Source: Bimuria novae-zelandiae CBS 107.79
Taxonomy: Eukaryota; Ascomycota; Dothideomycetes; Pleosporales; Didymosphaeriaceae
DNA length: 64,000 nt
NCBI GenBank assembly: GCA_010015655.1
Contig: ML976790.1
Span: 60,245 to 124,244, forward strand
Reading direction: 5' to 3'
Below are positions 22,219-31,599 of the stretch, one piece after another (position 1 is the stretch's first letter; every line of letters starts with the position of its first letter). The notes below the pieces were generated by a model that saw only the letters and a program-made list of their open reading frames with translations, was not told where the DNA came from and made no database searches. The position numbers and the translations under genes are program-made.

Positions 22219-23635
22219 TCACACCACTCCCAGTCTCTTTCCGATCCAGCCAATACTCGCAAATGATGCGGTGACGCCGCTGAAGACTATCATGAACCCG
22301 TACCCGCTGCCATATGCATACCCAACGTGACCTTTCCAGGTATCAGACGAGACGAGAGCTCCACTGACCGGGCCAGATATGACACTGGCTATACCTTTGC
22401 CAGCTGTGAACAACGCGACTACCATTCCGTTCTCCACCGGAAACCTTCGCCTGACTGGATTGCCGCAGCCCGTCCAGGTAGCTGGAAATCCTCCCGCGAA
22501 AATACCGTACGTAATCGCGAAAATAAACAGCATCGGCCTGTAAATCGAGACGCTCCAGACGAGGAAGATTGCTACCATGGTACCCACGCAAGATATCATG
22601 ATGGCCGTGGTAACGTGGTATCGATCGACGATCCATCCGATTGAGGTCGCTCCAATGACGATGGAAACGTTGCAGAGCATGACAGCGATAGTACCCGTGA
22701 TCGTGGGCCAACCGCGGTGCGCCGCAAAGGAAGGTATATAAAAGATCGGCATAAAATAGCCCAGTCCCTGGCAAATGTTCCCCGTCTGAAGGATCCAGAA
22801 AGCCGGGCTCTTTAGGAACCGCATATCGAAGCCTCGAGAGACTCGTCCGGCGCTTCGGCTTATCGTGCGGGACTTCAAAAAGAACAACGACAAGGAGATG
22901 AAAAGAAAGCTGATGATAGACCAGGCGCGCATCGCAGTGCGAAAAGCTCCATTTTCCGAGCATCCATTCTGTGACGATGGGGATGAGGACACCGCCTATG
23001 CCGTCATCGGCGATCATAGCTCCGAAGGCGAGACCGCGGCGTTTGAGGAACCATTCATCTAGGTAAGTGTAGCTTGGGAAGAACAACAGTGAGCCACCGA
23101 GTCCGTAGAGGACACCCCGGGTTGCAATCAATTACGCCACAGTGTTTGCGAAGGAAGCTCCTACCATACCGCCTAGCATGACAGCGAAACCTACCAAGGT
23201 GACAGACCTGCGGTATTCAGGGTAACGCTGGAAGATATAGTAGACGAAAGGCGAGGTAAGATACATGATTCCCTGCCCTGCATGAGCTTCATGAATTAAG
23301 AGACGATGTACTAAATTGACTAACCGATGCCGTCGTTCCGATAGAAGCAAGCCCTGAGGTGTTGCCGGCGAATTGCTCTTGTCGCGCATAGTATTCTTGG
23401 AATACACCGAAACCGTACACAAAACCTGCGAATCATATCAGCCTGAGGATTATTCTAATGATCCCCAGCAAGGGTTGTACGCACCCCAGATCAAGGCTCC
23501 CTGGATGAAAACGGATCCGAGAACCAGCCATGCCCCTACACCACCATTTTCTTTCGGTGGGTTCTGCTCCGTTGTAGGGTCAGCCTCTGGCTCACGGGCA
23601 TTGATCGCTTGTAGCTCGTGGTCGTCCATGATCAA
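22219..23635 (-). pseudogene. MFS transporter (monocarboxylate-transporter-like), disrupted
   Basis: Fungal MCT-type permease with about 12 membrane helices. Exon 1 23635-23485 (cytoplasmic acidic N-terminus, then GAWLVLGSVFIQGALIWG), intron 23426-23484, exon 2 23425-23325, intron 23273-23324, exon 3 from 23272. Breaks: TAA at 23132-23134 within FANTVA-LIATRG (probably from CAA), and a frame slip near 22945-22955 in a run of A and T. After the slip the C-terminal half continues to a stop at 22219 (segments RFLKSPAFWILQTGN, WIVDRYHVTTAIM). Known family role: proton-coupled uptake of carboxylates or related solutes at the plasma membrane; substrate unknown. Confidence 0.75.
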
Positions 23636-24071
23636 TCAATAAGCAACAAACATAATGAATGCGATAATGCTAGAGCGAGAGCAAAGATACAGGTTCCGGA
23701 ATTGCAGGCTTCTTGTATAATGCGTGGAATACTTAATAGTTCTCGCTCCGCGCCTCACAAACCCCGATTCAGAATAAACTTTGGACACTGGGCAATCGGG
23801 TTACCCCGCAAGACCCACCGTACCTCAGAGCAAGCGGTTATTCGCGGGACATGACGATGTGGGGATTCTTCTCTTCGGGCGCATTACTAAAGTGAATACC
23901 GTTTGTGGAGGGTTCAACTACCTCATTCTTTTCCCGTCGGAGAAGGTCACAACTCGAAGAATTCACCAAAGACATAGCAATGTGTGCATGGACAGACTAC
24001 AGTGACACTTAAATCAACAAGATTTACTATTATAAGCTGTCGCGATGGAAGCGCCTCGTTAGAAGCATATA
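23636..24071. other. Intergenic, no gene seen
   Basis: Upstream region of the MFS pseudogene up to the MITE; nothing recognisable. Confidence 0.5.
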
Positions 24072-24201
24072 CCAGACTTGTCAACAATCAAGCCAATCAA
24101 GCCGGTCTAGCCTAATATGGTAATTCACTAGCTCGTGTAGGTTAAGATGTTACCAAATTTGGCTAGATCGGCTTGATTGGCTTGATTGTTGACAAGTCTG
24201 G
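24072..24201. mobile_element. 130-bp MITE with 41-bp inverted repeats
   Basis: 24072-24112 and the reverse complement of 24161-24201 agree at 40 of 41 positions, starting CCAGACTTGTCAACAATC. The 48-bp centre holds a further inverted pair (TGGTAA/TTACCA). TATA occurs on both flanks (GCATATA left, CGTATA right), compatible with a Tc1/mariner-like TA duplication. It is almost entirely a hairpin and lies about 185 bp downstream of the next gene's stop. Confidence 0.87.
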
Positions 24202-24385
24202 CGTATACCTCGCTGATGAGTACTCAATCGGGACACGAAGAGAAGATGAACTTCTAAGGGCGACCCCTAAGAGAGTGAGCAATGAAGTGTTGGTACCAGG
24301 CCAAAAATTCCAAAAGATATCAAGAACATCAGAATCCAGGAGCAAGGTCCCAGAAACTTGCAGAGACGAAGCGCAGACGTCTCCT

Positions 24386-25261
24386 TCACTCTCTACGCTC
24401 GCGCTCCTCACGGAGCCTATCTCGGTCGTCCGCGCTGAGTTTTCCCTCCATCTCCATGACCATCTCTTGGAACTTGCTGTACTCCTGCAAGTCCTGAACC
24501 ATGTGCTGACCCTTCTTCAAAAGGCGCTTCTGCTGATCGCGCGTCGGGCCGTTGGAGTACGCATCAGACGCGAGGCGGCTGCGCGTGTCCTCGTTGTACT
24601 CGATATTCGAGTGAATAGCATACATCCTGTTCTCGAGCTTCAGAATCTCCTTTACCGATGCGCTTATCTTCGTAGTCTTCTTCGCCTTCCCGTAATCTCT
24701 CAGAGAGTTGCTCTTCTTCCAGTGGTTCAGGATCAACCATCGTTGCCACAAGAGGTCATTGAGCTTCTTAGGTGGCGTGTAGTTGGGGAGCTTGAGGAGG
24801 TAGTCGTTCTTCACATCTTGGAGCATCGCCTTGAGAAACACGAGGTTGGTGTCGTTTTCATCGAGCTTCTTTCCGTAGGTGTTCTTGCCGAGGAGGTCTC
24901 CTGCGCCATCCTTGATCTTACTGTCCAGAACCTTGAATTGCGCGTCCGTGAGGCCGTACATGGGCGGCAGATCTTTTGCGGCCGTTGCGCGATACGCTCG
25001 ACCGAAGCGCGGGGATGTTGCTCGGATTGTGGCGGCGTCATTGCTATGGGAGTTGTCTGAGACGCCGTGTGGTCAGAAGCCAATGGTGTTTATGATTAGA
25101 CGGTGCTAAGACCTTTGAGACTTACCTTCTACCTGGCTCGATTGAGTGCCATCCAACGCGCTCGTTTCGATATCGACGTCCATTGCTTCTAGGTTTGTGT
25201 CGGCCGGCTTGACCGCCGCCTCCGCCGTTTGGGGCATGTTGGACTCGTCAAAATCACTCAT
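24386..25261 (-). CDS. Hypothetical charged protein with coiled-coil tail
   Basis: Model: exons 25261-25126 and 25056-24386, 268 aa. The 69-bp intron (GTAAGT..CTCAG) joins in phase. Acidic N-terminus (MSDFDESNMPQ), then a central block with FLKAMLQDVKNDYLLKLPNY and LNDLLW, then a Lys/Glu/Arg-rich C-terminal half (about residues 170-268) likely to form a coiled coil and ending in a run of Arg and Glu. No known domain recognised. The central block reappears in the decayed gene at 25993-26904, so this is one of two neighbouring paralogues. The gene itself is intact. Confidence 0.72.
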
Positions 25262-25992
25262 CGTGTTGGTCTATCTGCTGTGGAAGATGTAAGCAAAATT
25301 TCCGGTTACAATGGCGGAGGTGTAGAGTGCAGCGGGGTCGGACGGCCTGGCGGGTAGGTGAGATCGACGCGCGCCGCCGTGGAAAGTATGTAAATCGTTG
25401 GCTTGGCATGAACTGTCCAGGTGATGTCCGGTGAATGGTCCACGGGTGAGTGATGAACACGTTACCAAGATTTTCCCATCTGCTGTGTCTATGTTCAATA
25501 ATTTTACAACTAAACGTTAGAATTCGCAAGGTACAGCGACTTATTAGGAAGATTATTTATAGCAGTCCTGGTACATTTCTTCCAATAAATGGAGCTGGCG
25601 GTTCTTTGGAGAAGCCGTCACGAGATCTCTCGTACCACGAGTCAAGCCTTAACGATTCAATCATTACGCACAATGGTTCAGAAATCTTCTCATGATGGTA
25701 GATATTTGTTTTATCACATACATGCCCCGGCGTATTTAGCTAACATAAAGACCCGCATGTGGGCGTAAAACATAGTACAAGAATCATAACTTGGACGGCC
25801 GAACCTTTAGGCCCAAGCTGCCTGTCGCAGCTTTCGACTTCCATTCCCTAAAAAGAGGCGAGAATCTCAGCTCCACGGCTCTTTCAGTGCCCGCTTCAGG
25901 ATGACACAAAACACTCAAATCATTTTCGGTACCAGGGTAGAAGCCGACCAACGACCATAAGTAGCGCTTTGAGCGTCCTCTAAGCGAGACTC
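25262..25992. other. Intergenic between the two paralogues
   Basis: No gene recognised in about 730 bp. It contains the promoter of the intact copy. Confidence 0.5.
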
Positions 25993-26904
25993 TTAGTGAG
26001 ACTGAGAAGCTTCGGCGCCAACGACGTTCTGGTCGACCTTGCGCTCACGCCCACGCTTGCTTATCTTGTCCTCAGCCCGATTTCTCCAAAGTCTGCTTTG
26101 CTCTGCCCGCCTATTATACAACATCTGAGCCCATAAAAGCTCATCGAGATGCTCAGGGGGATTGTAGTTCGGAATCGATGCGATGTATCCCGTCTTGATA
26201 TCCTGAAGTATAATTTTGATGTAAATGACGACCGGGTCGTGCGGACCTTGGAAACGGAATGGGACCACGTAGCCTCGCAGCCGTTCATTAATTTCGATTC
26301 GCAGCTGGCCATGCTGCCCTGGAGTCATTTTAAATAACCCCGGTTGTTATTTCGCTCTATACTTCAGAAAGTCGATCGTCTTCGGTTTGACAGCGGCTGC
26401 CGAATCAACATTCTGCACTTGAGTTTGGTTCTGTTCTGGATTGACAGCTAGAGCACCTTCAGCGGACACTGAGAGAGACATTCGAGTTTGGTGCTTAGCC
26501 TGCTAGTGAGTAGCGGGCAAAGACTGGGTGCTCTGCGCAGTCCTATGTCATTGCTTTGTACCAGGATAATCTGCGGCGAACGTGTTCCGGAAGATAGAAG
26601 AACCGGGTTTGCGGGGCTCTGCGGCGTTCCTATTCTGTGGGTGGAGAGAAGGCGGTAGTTGAGCATGCTCCGCCTGCCTCTGAGCATCTCCTGCGCTGAA
26701 AAGGGGTCCAGATGGCGAAGCTTTAGACATTGCTAGCGGTTTCTGGTTCTGCAGCTGCAGCATACTTGGGGCGGGAACAAGCATTCGTGTATGTGCCAGC
26801 GCCAGCATCGGAGGCGTGGGTAGAGTCGGCTCAAGTGTTGGGATTGGCTTTTGATGTGGCACTTCTGGTAAGTGGAGAGCCGGTAGGGTCGAGCTACGCT
26901 CCAA
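25993..26904 (-). pseudogene. Decayed paralogue of the 24386-25261 gene
   Basis: One continuous minus-strand frame from 26904 to the stop at 25993, interrupted by three stops: TGA 26548-26550, TAG 26503-26505 and TAA 26347-26349. Each is one C-to-T step from CGA, CAG or CAA. The C-terminal block contains ILQDIKTGYIASIPNYNPPE and LDELLW, matching the intact neighbour (LQDVK..Y..LPNYTPP..L..LLW). The N-terminal part is Pro-rich (LPALHLPEVPHQKPIPTLEP). The open frame without indels and the C-to-T pattern point to deamination-type decay rather than random loss. A shorter product from the ATG at 26328 is possible. Confidence 0.6.
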
Positions 26905-26984
26905 AAGTGAGCTCCCGGAGGAATCTTGTATGCTGTGACGGAAGGGTGCGGAACTGAGAGGACTCTATCCTGCTTGTTGACCTT

Positions 26985-27147
26985 GACTTGTACAGTGTGA
27001 TTTGAATTCGCACCTGAAGGATTCACAACCGGAACTAGCTCATTTCCCGATTATGCATCAGCAAGCGCAATTATCATCTGAGGACATCGAGTTCGAAGCT
27101 CAGAGGCGTCTTATGCAGATGGATCAGGAGCATCAACCATTATAGCA
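26985..27147 (+). other. Coding-like fragment on the plus strand
   Basis: A short frame ends with a helical, Gln/Glu-rich stretch (EDIEFEAQRRLMQMDQEHQP) and a TAG. The tail resembles C-terminal helices of large fungal proteins but no family can be named. Probably a gene fragment. Confidence 0.3.
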
Positions 27148-27781
27148 TCCTTGTCGGTTTGTTCATTAGCTGGCGGTTGGACCTGAGGTCGATGATCGTT
27201 TTGCACCAGCATGTTCCGGGCTGGGAGAAGACTGACTTCAGCTACTACATTCTCAAGTTCGGCAGTGGTAAGGCTCGAGTATCGCGTGGAAAAGGTAGAC
27301 GACTGACTCCTGCTTTCATACTGCCTCGTACTGACGAGGGAATGAGCTGATTGATCATCTTGCGGTATAGGGAGCTGAACAAACTCGTCCCAATATTTAA
27401 CTGTGGCTGTATACTTTCAAATATGTAGCCAAAGTTTCGGTGATATGCGTCAGTGTTGAGGTCGATTAGGGGATATGTCAGTCTGTATGTCAGGTATTCT
27501 TATGAGGCGCAAATGTCGTCGCAACAACAAAGGCGGTCTGAGCGCAGGATCGCACAATGAATGCACTTCCCTTGGCACCTAAAGTTGAGTGAAAACAGAG
27601 CGTGCTCACGTGTCTGCTCTCGAACCTTGGCATCCGAGTTAAAAGTGCAACGGCCAGCTTCACAATCCATACCTATAGAATGATGTAAACAGTTGACACA
27701 CCTCGTATTACCCCAAAATATAGTATGCAGCCGTTGGTTGTTATCGAGTTTCCGACCCACTTTAGCTGATCCCCAGAACTA
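27148..27781. other. Intergenic, no gene seen
   Basis: Short frames only; nothing recognisable. Confidence 0.45.
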
Positions 27782-28903
27782 CTAAAGTGGGCGCGTTGTG
27801 GTTATTGAGGCGAAAGACGTAGAAGCTCCGCTGGGTGGGGGCGTATCGAGGTAGCAGTTGAGTCCCAGAATAAGCGGTGGCTCCCCTCGAACTTCCCTCC
27901 ACGCATTTGTCGCCTCCATCAAGTCTTCGCAACCGGGCAACAACCATCCGTACTTTTCCAAAACCCCTCTGTCACTCCCCACCCTCTTGGGTCCCACGGC
28001 CCAGATCGCGGCCCTGGTGGTGAGTAAAATCCTATCACGGCTCCACAAAGTTCATCTTCACCCTGCCACACATCGTAGATTCTGAGAACGTTGTCTCTCA
28101 GTGCTGGGAACGGTAAAAGATCCAGCCACGGGTGGTGTAATATTCTGCACTGCAAAGCAATAGGTTGCAGAGTAGGTGGGGCAGCTTGATTGAACTTGCC
28201 GTCGGCTTTGCTGAAAGCGGAGTCTGCATCGTATTCTAACCAGTCCTTTGTGAAAGAGAGGGACTTTGAGTTATGAAAGAATGCCTGGAAGACATTGAAC
28301 TGAACTAGAGTAAGAAGCATGTTGGCTCTCGGATCTGTGCTTTGCCGATTCCAATATTTCTTCTGAGCGAGTCGTTCTAAGTCCACTACAGTCTCATCCG
28401 TCAACTGGATCATTCCTGCTGAGCTAAGTACGCAATTCCTGACCGAGAGCTTTGAAGGAACCAACGGAGTGAGTCGGTCTTCGATTATAGGGTGTGGAGA
28501 TGGTCCCGTCTTTAATTCTGCATGTGCGATCAGCGATGTGATGGGCAGCTGCAGGCGGAGCTTGGTCAGGATATGTACGAACTTTGTCTCCGAGCTCTTT
28601 GGTTTAAACGATTCTGAAGTTTCCTTCGCGTCTTTTGATTCGTGATTCCTGTCCAATTGTCCTCCGGTTGGTAGCAACTTCCTTGCAAAAAAAGGGTGGA
28701 GCGGTAATACTTGCACGTAAGGCAAGCGGCAGCATCAATTGTTCCATTTTCAGATGTGATTTAGTTTCGATGAGCGATGTCAGCAGGCTGCCGTTGGAAG
28801 CTGTCAAAAGTTGTAAAAAGAAAGATGGGAGTGCCAATTTGGAGAGGAGCATTAAAGCTCCGAGTTTAGCGTCGTCAGCAGGTTGCATTAGCGTGCCAAA
28901 CAT
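27782..28903 (-). pseudogene. DUF3425 (bZIP-type) regulator, disrupted
   Basis: The DUF3425 region typical of fungal bZIP-like factors is clear: LLTLVQFNVFQAFFHNSKSL, then ILHHPWLDLLPFPALRDN, EDELCGAVI and WDPRGWGVTEGF. A one-base slip near 27955-27968, in GGGGTTTTGG, moves the frame; the conserved end KYGWLLPGCEDLMEATNAWR follows in the new frame to a stop at 27782. A second frame change lies upstream (28.6-28.7 kb). No basic region or leucine zipper is visible, so the 5' end is missing or diverged. The homopolymer position of the slip leaves assembly error possible. Confidence 0.65.
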
Positions 28904-29650
28904 AGAAATAAGCTAGCCACATATAAGCAAGCCTACCATAGCTATGTTACTGGGATTCGTCACGGTTAGAATGAGACAATGTGAATGAGTGCATACCACT
29001 TAGTATACCGAACGAGCTTTCGAATAACCAAAAGAAGCGATCACTTGTCATTGATGCGCTAGCCCGCGGTCCCTGCGTACGACCGTAGAGGCTTGTTCCA
29101 TGCATAGAGCATATACAAAACGGTACACGTCCGAAAGTCCGAAGGTTCCGTGGTATGGAAGAGTGAGAACCGACAGTATGTATATAGCTGCCATCGCAGT
29201 CCATCAGCGTGAAGAAATGGTAGTTCAAAGCCCGTTAGTTGTCTAATTTGCCATCTAGTAGCGTTGTCACGAACCATTATATCAAATGAGGTTCCGCGGT
29301 GCCCGAACGATGAGCTGCCAGTCGGTCTACGATATCTTGAGATGCAAAAACCTCGTATAATTGGGTACAGTTTTTGCTGTAATCAAATACATATATGTAT
29401 CTTCGGCAAGCGATGAGCAATGATCGGGCAAATCATTCGATTTCAAAGAGAAACAGCATCCATAGTACTTTAATAAGAGGGAAATTCCTACAGTGAGCAT
29501 ACCGATGTATCTTTATGCTTAGCAGATGGTAATGCTGGTGATCGACCATAGCGGCAGCCTGAAGCTAGGAGAGGCGACCCCACTAATTTGGGGGCTGACA
29601 CTATAGCATAGGTATGTACCCTCTCGCGTAAACGTAGAAGTGGGCTACAT
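28904..29650. other. Intergenic, no gene seen
   Basis: Open frames here have no recognised motifs. Its right end is the target site of the piggyBac-like element. Confidence 0.5.
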
Positions 29651-29652
29651 TA

Positions 29653-29691
29653 TCCCCCGCATGGCCAAACGCGCCCGTACACGGGCCACAT
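29653..29691 (+). repeat. Left TIR of piggyBac-like element
   Basis: 39 bp, perfect inverse of 41098-41136. Similarity continues imperfectly inward (GGCCAATC, GAACACCAAA). Confidence 0.9.
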
Positions 29692-29999
29692 AGAAATGGC
29701 CAATCAGGAGAGCTGCCAAGTGAACACCAAATATGCATCGTCATGTTAGCAATTTCAATTTAGCAGCTAAAATACGCCTTTTTTAAAATTACCTATATAT
29801 GTCAACATGCTAAAAGCTACTAGCCTACTTAGTAATAACCCTAACTTTATAAAATATATAAAATACAGTAAATCTAGCGCTAAAAAGCCTAATTTACTAG
29901 TAAATCTGCTACCTAATTAGAAACTTCTTAACGTTAGCAATCTATATATTTTTTTAGAAAGCTAACCTACCTAAAGATATTAATTATAGTAATTTAATT

Positions 30000-31035
30000 A
30001 CCTTATTTAATTTATACTTCTCTGCTAACGTTATAGACTATATAGCATACTATATAAATTAGCATACTAAGGCGCTCCGCGCAGCGACGCCTAGCAGCTA
30101 CTATAGCTAGAAACTAATATTTTTAATAGAGCTATATACGTACTTTGCAATCGTTGTTTATATAGGCGTCCACTAGGAGCCCTTGTTAGCGGAGTACTAG
30201 GGGAAGGGCCACCGGAACGCTCCTATACATAATATTAATAACTTCATGTCCCGCCAGCGCTGGCAGCAGTTGGATCGATATCTGTACTGTACTGAGGTGG
30301 AGCAGAGCTTTTGCTCCCTATTTGGCCGCGTCTGGGATCTTTTACAGGTGCTCCGCGAGCGCTCGCTTTTATACTAAACGCTTGGCAAGCACCTCTGCGT
30401 TAACAAGGTAATTATAAGATTTACTAAACGCGCGTTAGAAAAGTAATAATTAAAATAAAGCTTATACCTAAGGGCTATAAGATCTAGTATTTAGTAAATA
30501 ATAAGGTAATACTTAACTAGCTTTTTTATGCCTGCGATAGAGGATCTATTAATTTAATTAAAATTACTAATGCTAACGCTACTAGTAGGTTTTTAACTTT
30601 AATAGAGCTTATCCCCGTTACTTTTATACTTACTAAGGACGCTACTAGAGAAAGGGTTTTTCTAGCTAGTTATTATATTATCTAGGATAATAACCTTTTT
30701 AACATAATACTTATACTTAAATACTTTAGATCTAAAGGCGTTAGCTACGCCGGGACTATTAGGATAATAAAGACAAAGATAAAGGAGATCTTTAAGTAGG
30801 CTATAAAGGTAGAACTCTAAATAAGTAGCGCACCTATTGCCCGTAAAAAGCTATTTAAAGAGTGCTTTAACGGTAATCTTATACGTCTTAAAACACACGC
30901 TTAGTAGTCCCTAAAGTAGGAAGAAATACGCTAGGCGCTATTAGCGTTAAAGGACGTACTAAAGGTAGCTTAAAGAGATAATTAAGTTGTCCTTTTTACT
31001 AGTATAGTTGTAGATTGTAAGTATTAACGTTATTT
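30000..31035 (+). pseudogene. PiggyBac-like transposase, N-terminal arm
   Basis: Starts in RIP-damaged sequence (FNLYFSANVIDYIAYY near 30010, a Y-GVHQEPLL segment near 30165). An undamaged patch at about 30236-30370 reads FMSRQRWQQLDRYLYC and GRVWDLLQVLRER. The arm then continues AT-rich with the family landmarks GKHLCVNKVIIRFTKRA (near 30390) and GVSYAGTIRIIKTK (near 30740). The order matches DDE_Tnp_1_7. Stops are CAG- or CAA-type. The frame is cut at 31035 by the nested LTR elements. Confidence 0.8.
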
Positions 31036-31050
31036 CTTAGTGTTATAAGG

Positions 31051-31502
31051 TGTTACGGTCCAGAAGTCGACGGTGGGACGGAGAGCCTTATGACGGCATC
31101 CGGGCCCCACCTCAGGATTACGTAAACGTCCCAGGCTGTCCCAGACGCCAAGACCATGGGACACCGTGGGACCACGTGACCCTCTGATCACGTGACGTCC
31201 CAGGGAATCCCATGGGATCCCACGGCGCCAGGATATAGGACATCGTGGGATTCTATAGGACAAGGAGGATATATATATAGGATGGTTTTCTTTTGTTATA
31301 CTCCTTATAGTTAACTTACATATCTTCTATGCGAGTATATTCTCCTGTATAGACTAATAATTATCTTATTTTATTATAAGATTAAATTATTTAGCCTCGC
31401 GCTAAGTGTCGCATTAACTTATACTATTAAATAATCTATAAAGTACTACGATATCTTACTGCCCTAACCTAGACTAGAATAAAGTATAAGAGCCTTATAA
31501 TA
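31051..31502 (+). repeat. 5' LTR of gypsy-2
   Basis: 452 bp, TG..TA (the last CA changed to TA). The first ~215 bp are GC-rich with repeated palindromes (two CACGTG, CCCATGGG); the rest is AT-rich. Differences from the 3' LTR are almost all transitions. Confidence 0.93.
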
Positions 31503-31599
31503 TTTTAACTACCCTATAGTATAATAGCAGGACCTAGTTCGACTATTATAGCCTTAGCACCTAAGGAAAAGATCCTAGGGGAAATAATTATTAAATAAG

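Noticed and set aside
29649..29656. Canonical TTAA target duplication for the piggyBac-like element
   Set aside because: Flanks read CATTAT and ATAGCA; only TA is shared. Family call rests on the transposase and Cys-rich end instead.
31030..31263. Minus-strand frame (MSYRIPRCPISW) that recurs at 37533-37787 and on the other strand at 38259-38495
   Set aside because: It is the GC-rich half of the gypsy-2 LTR read backwards; the three copies are simply the three LTRs.
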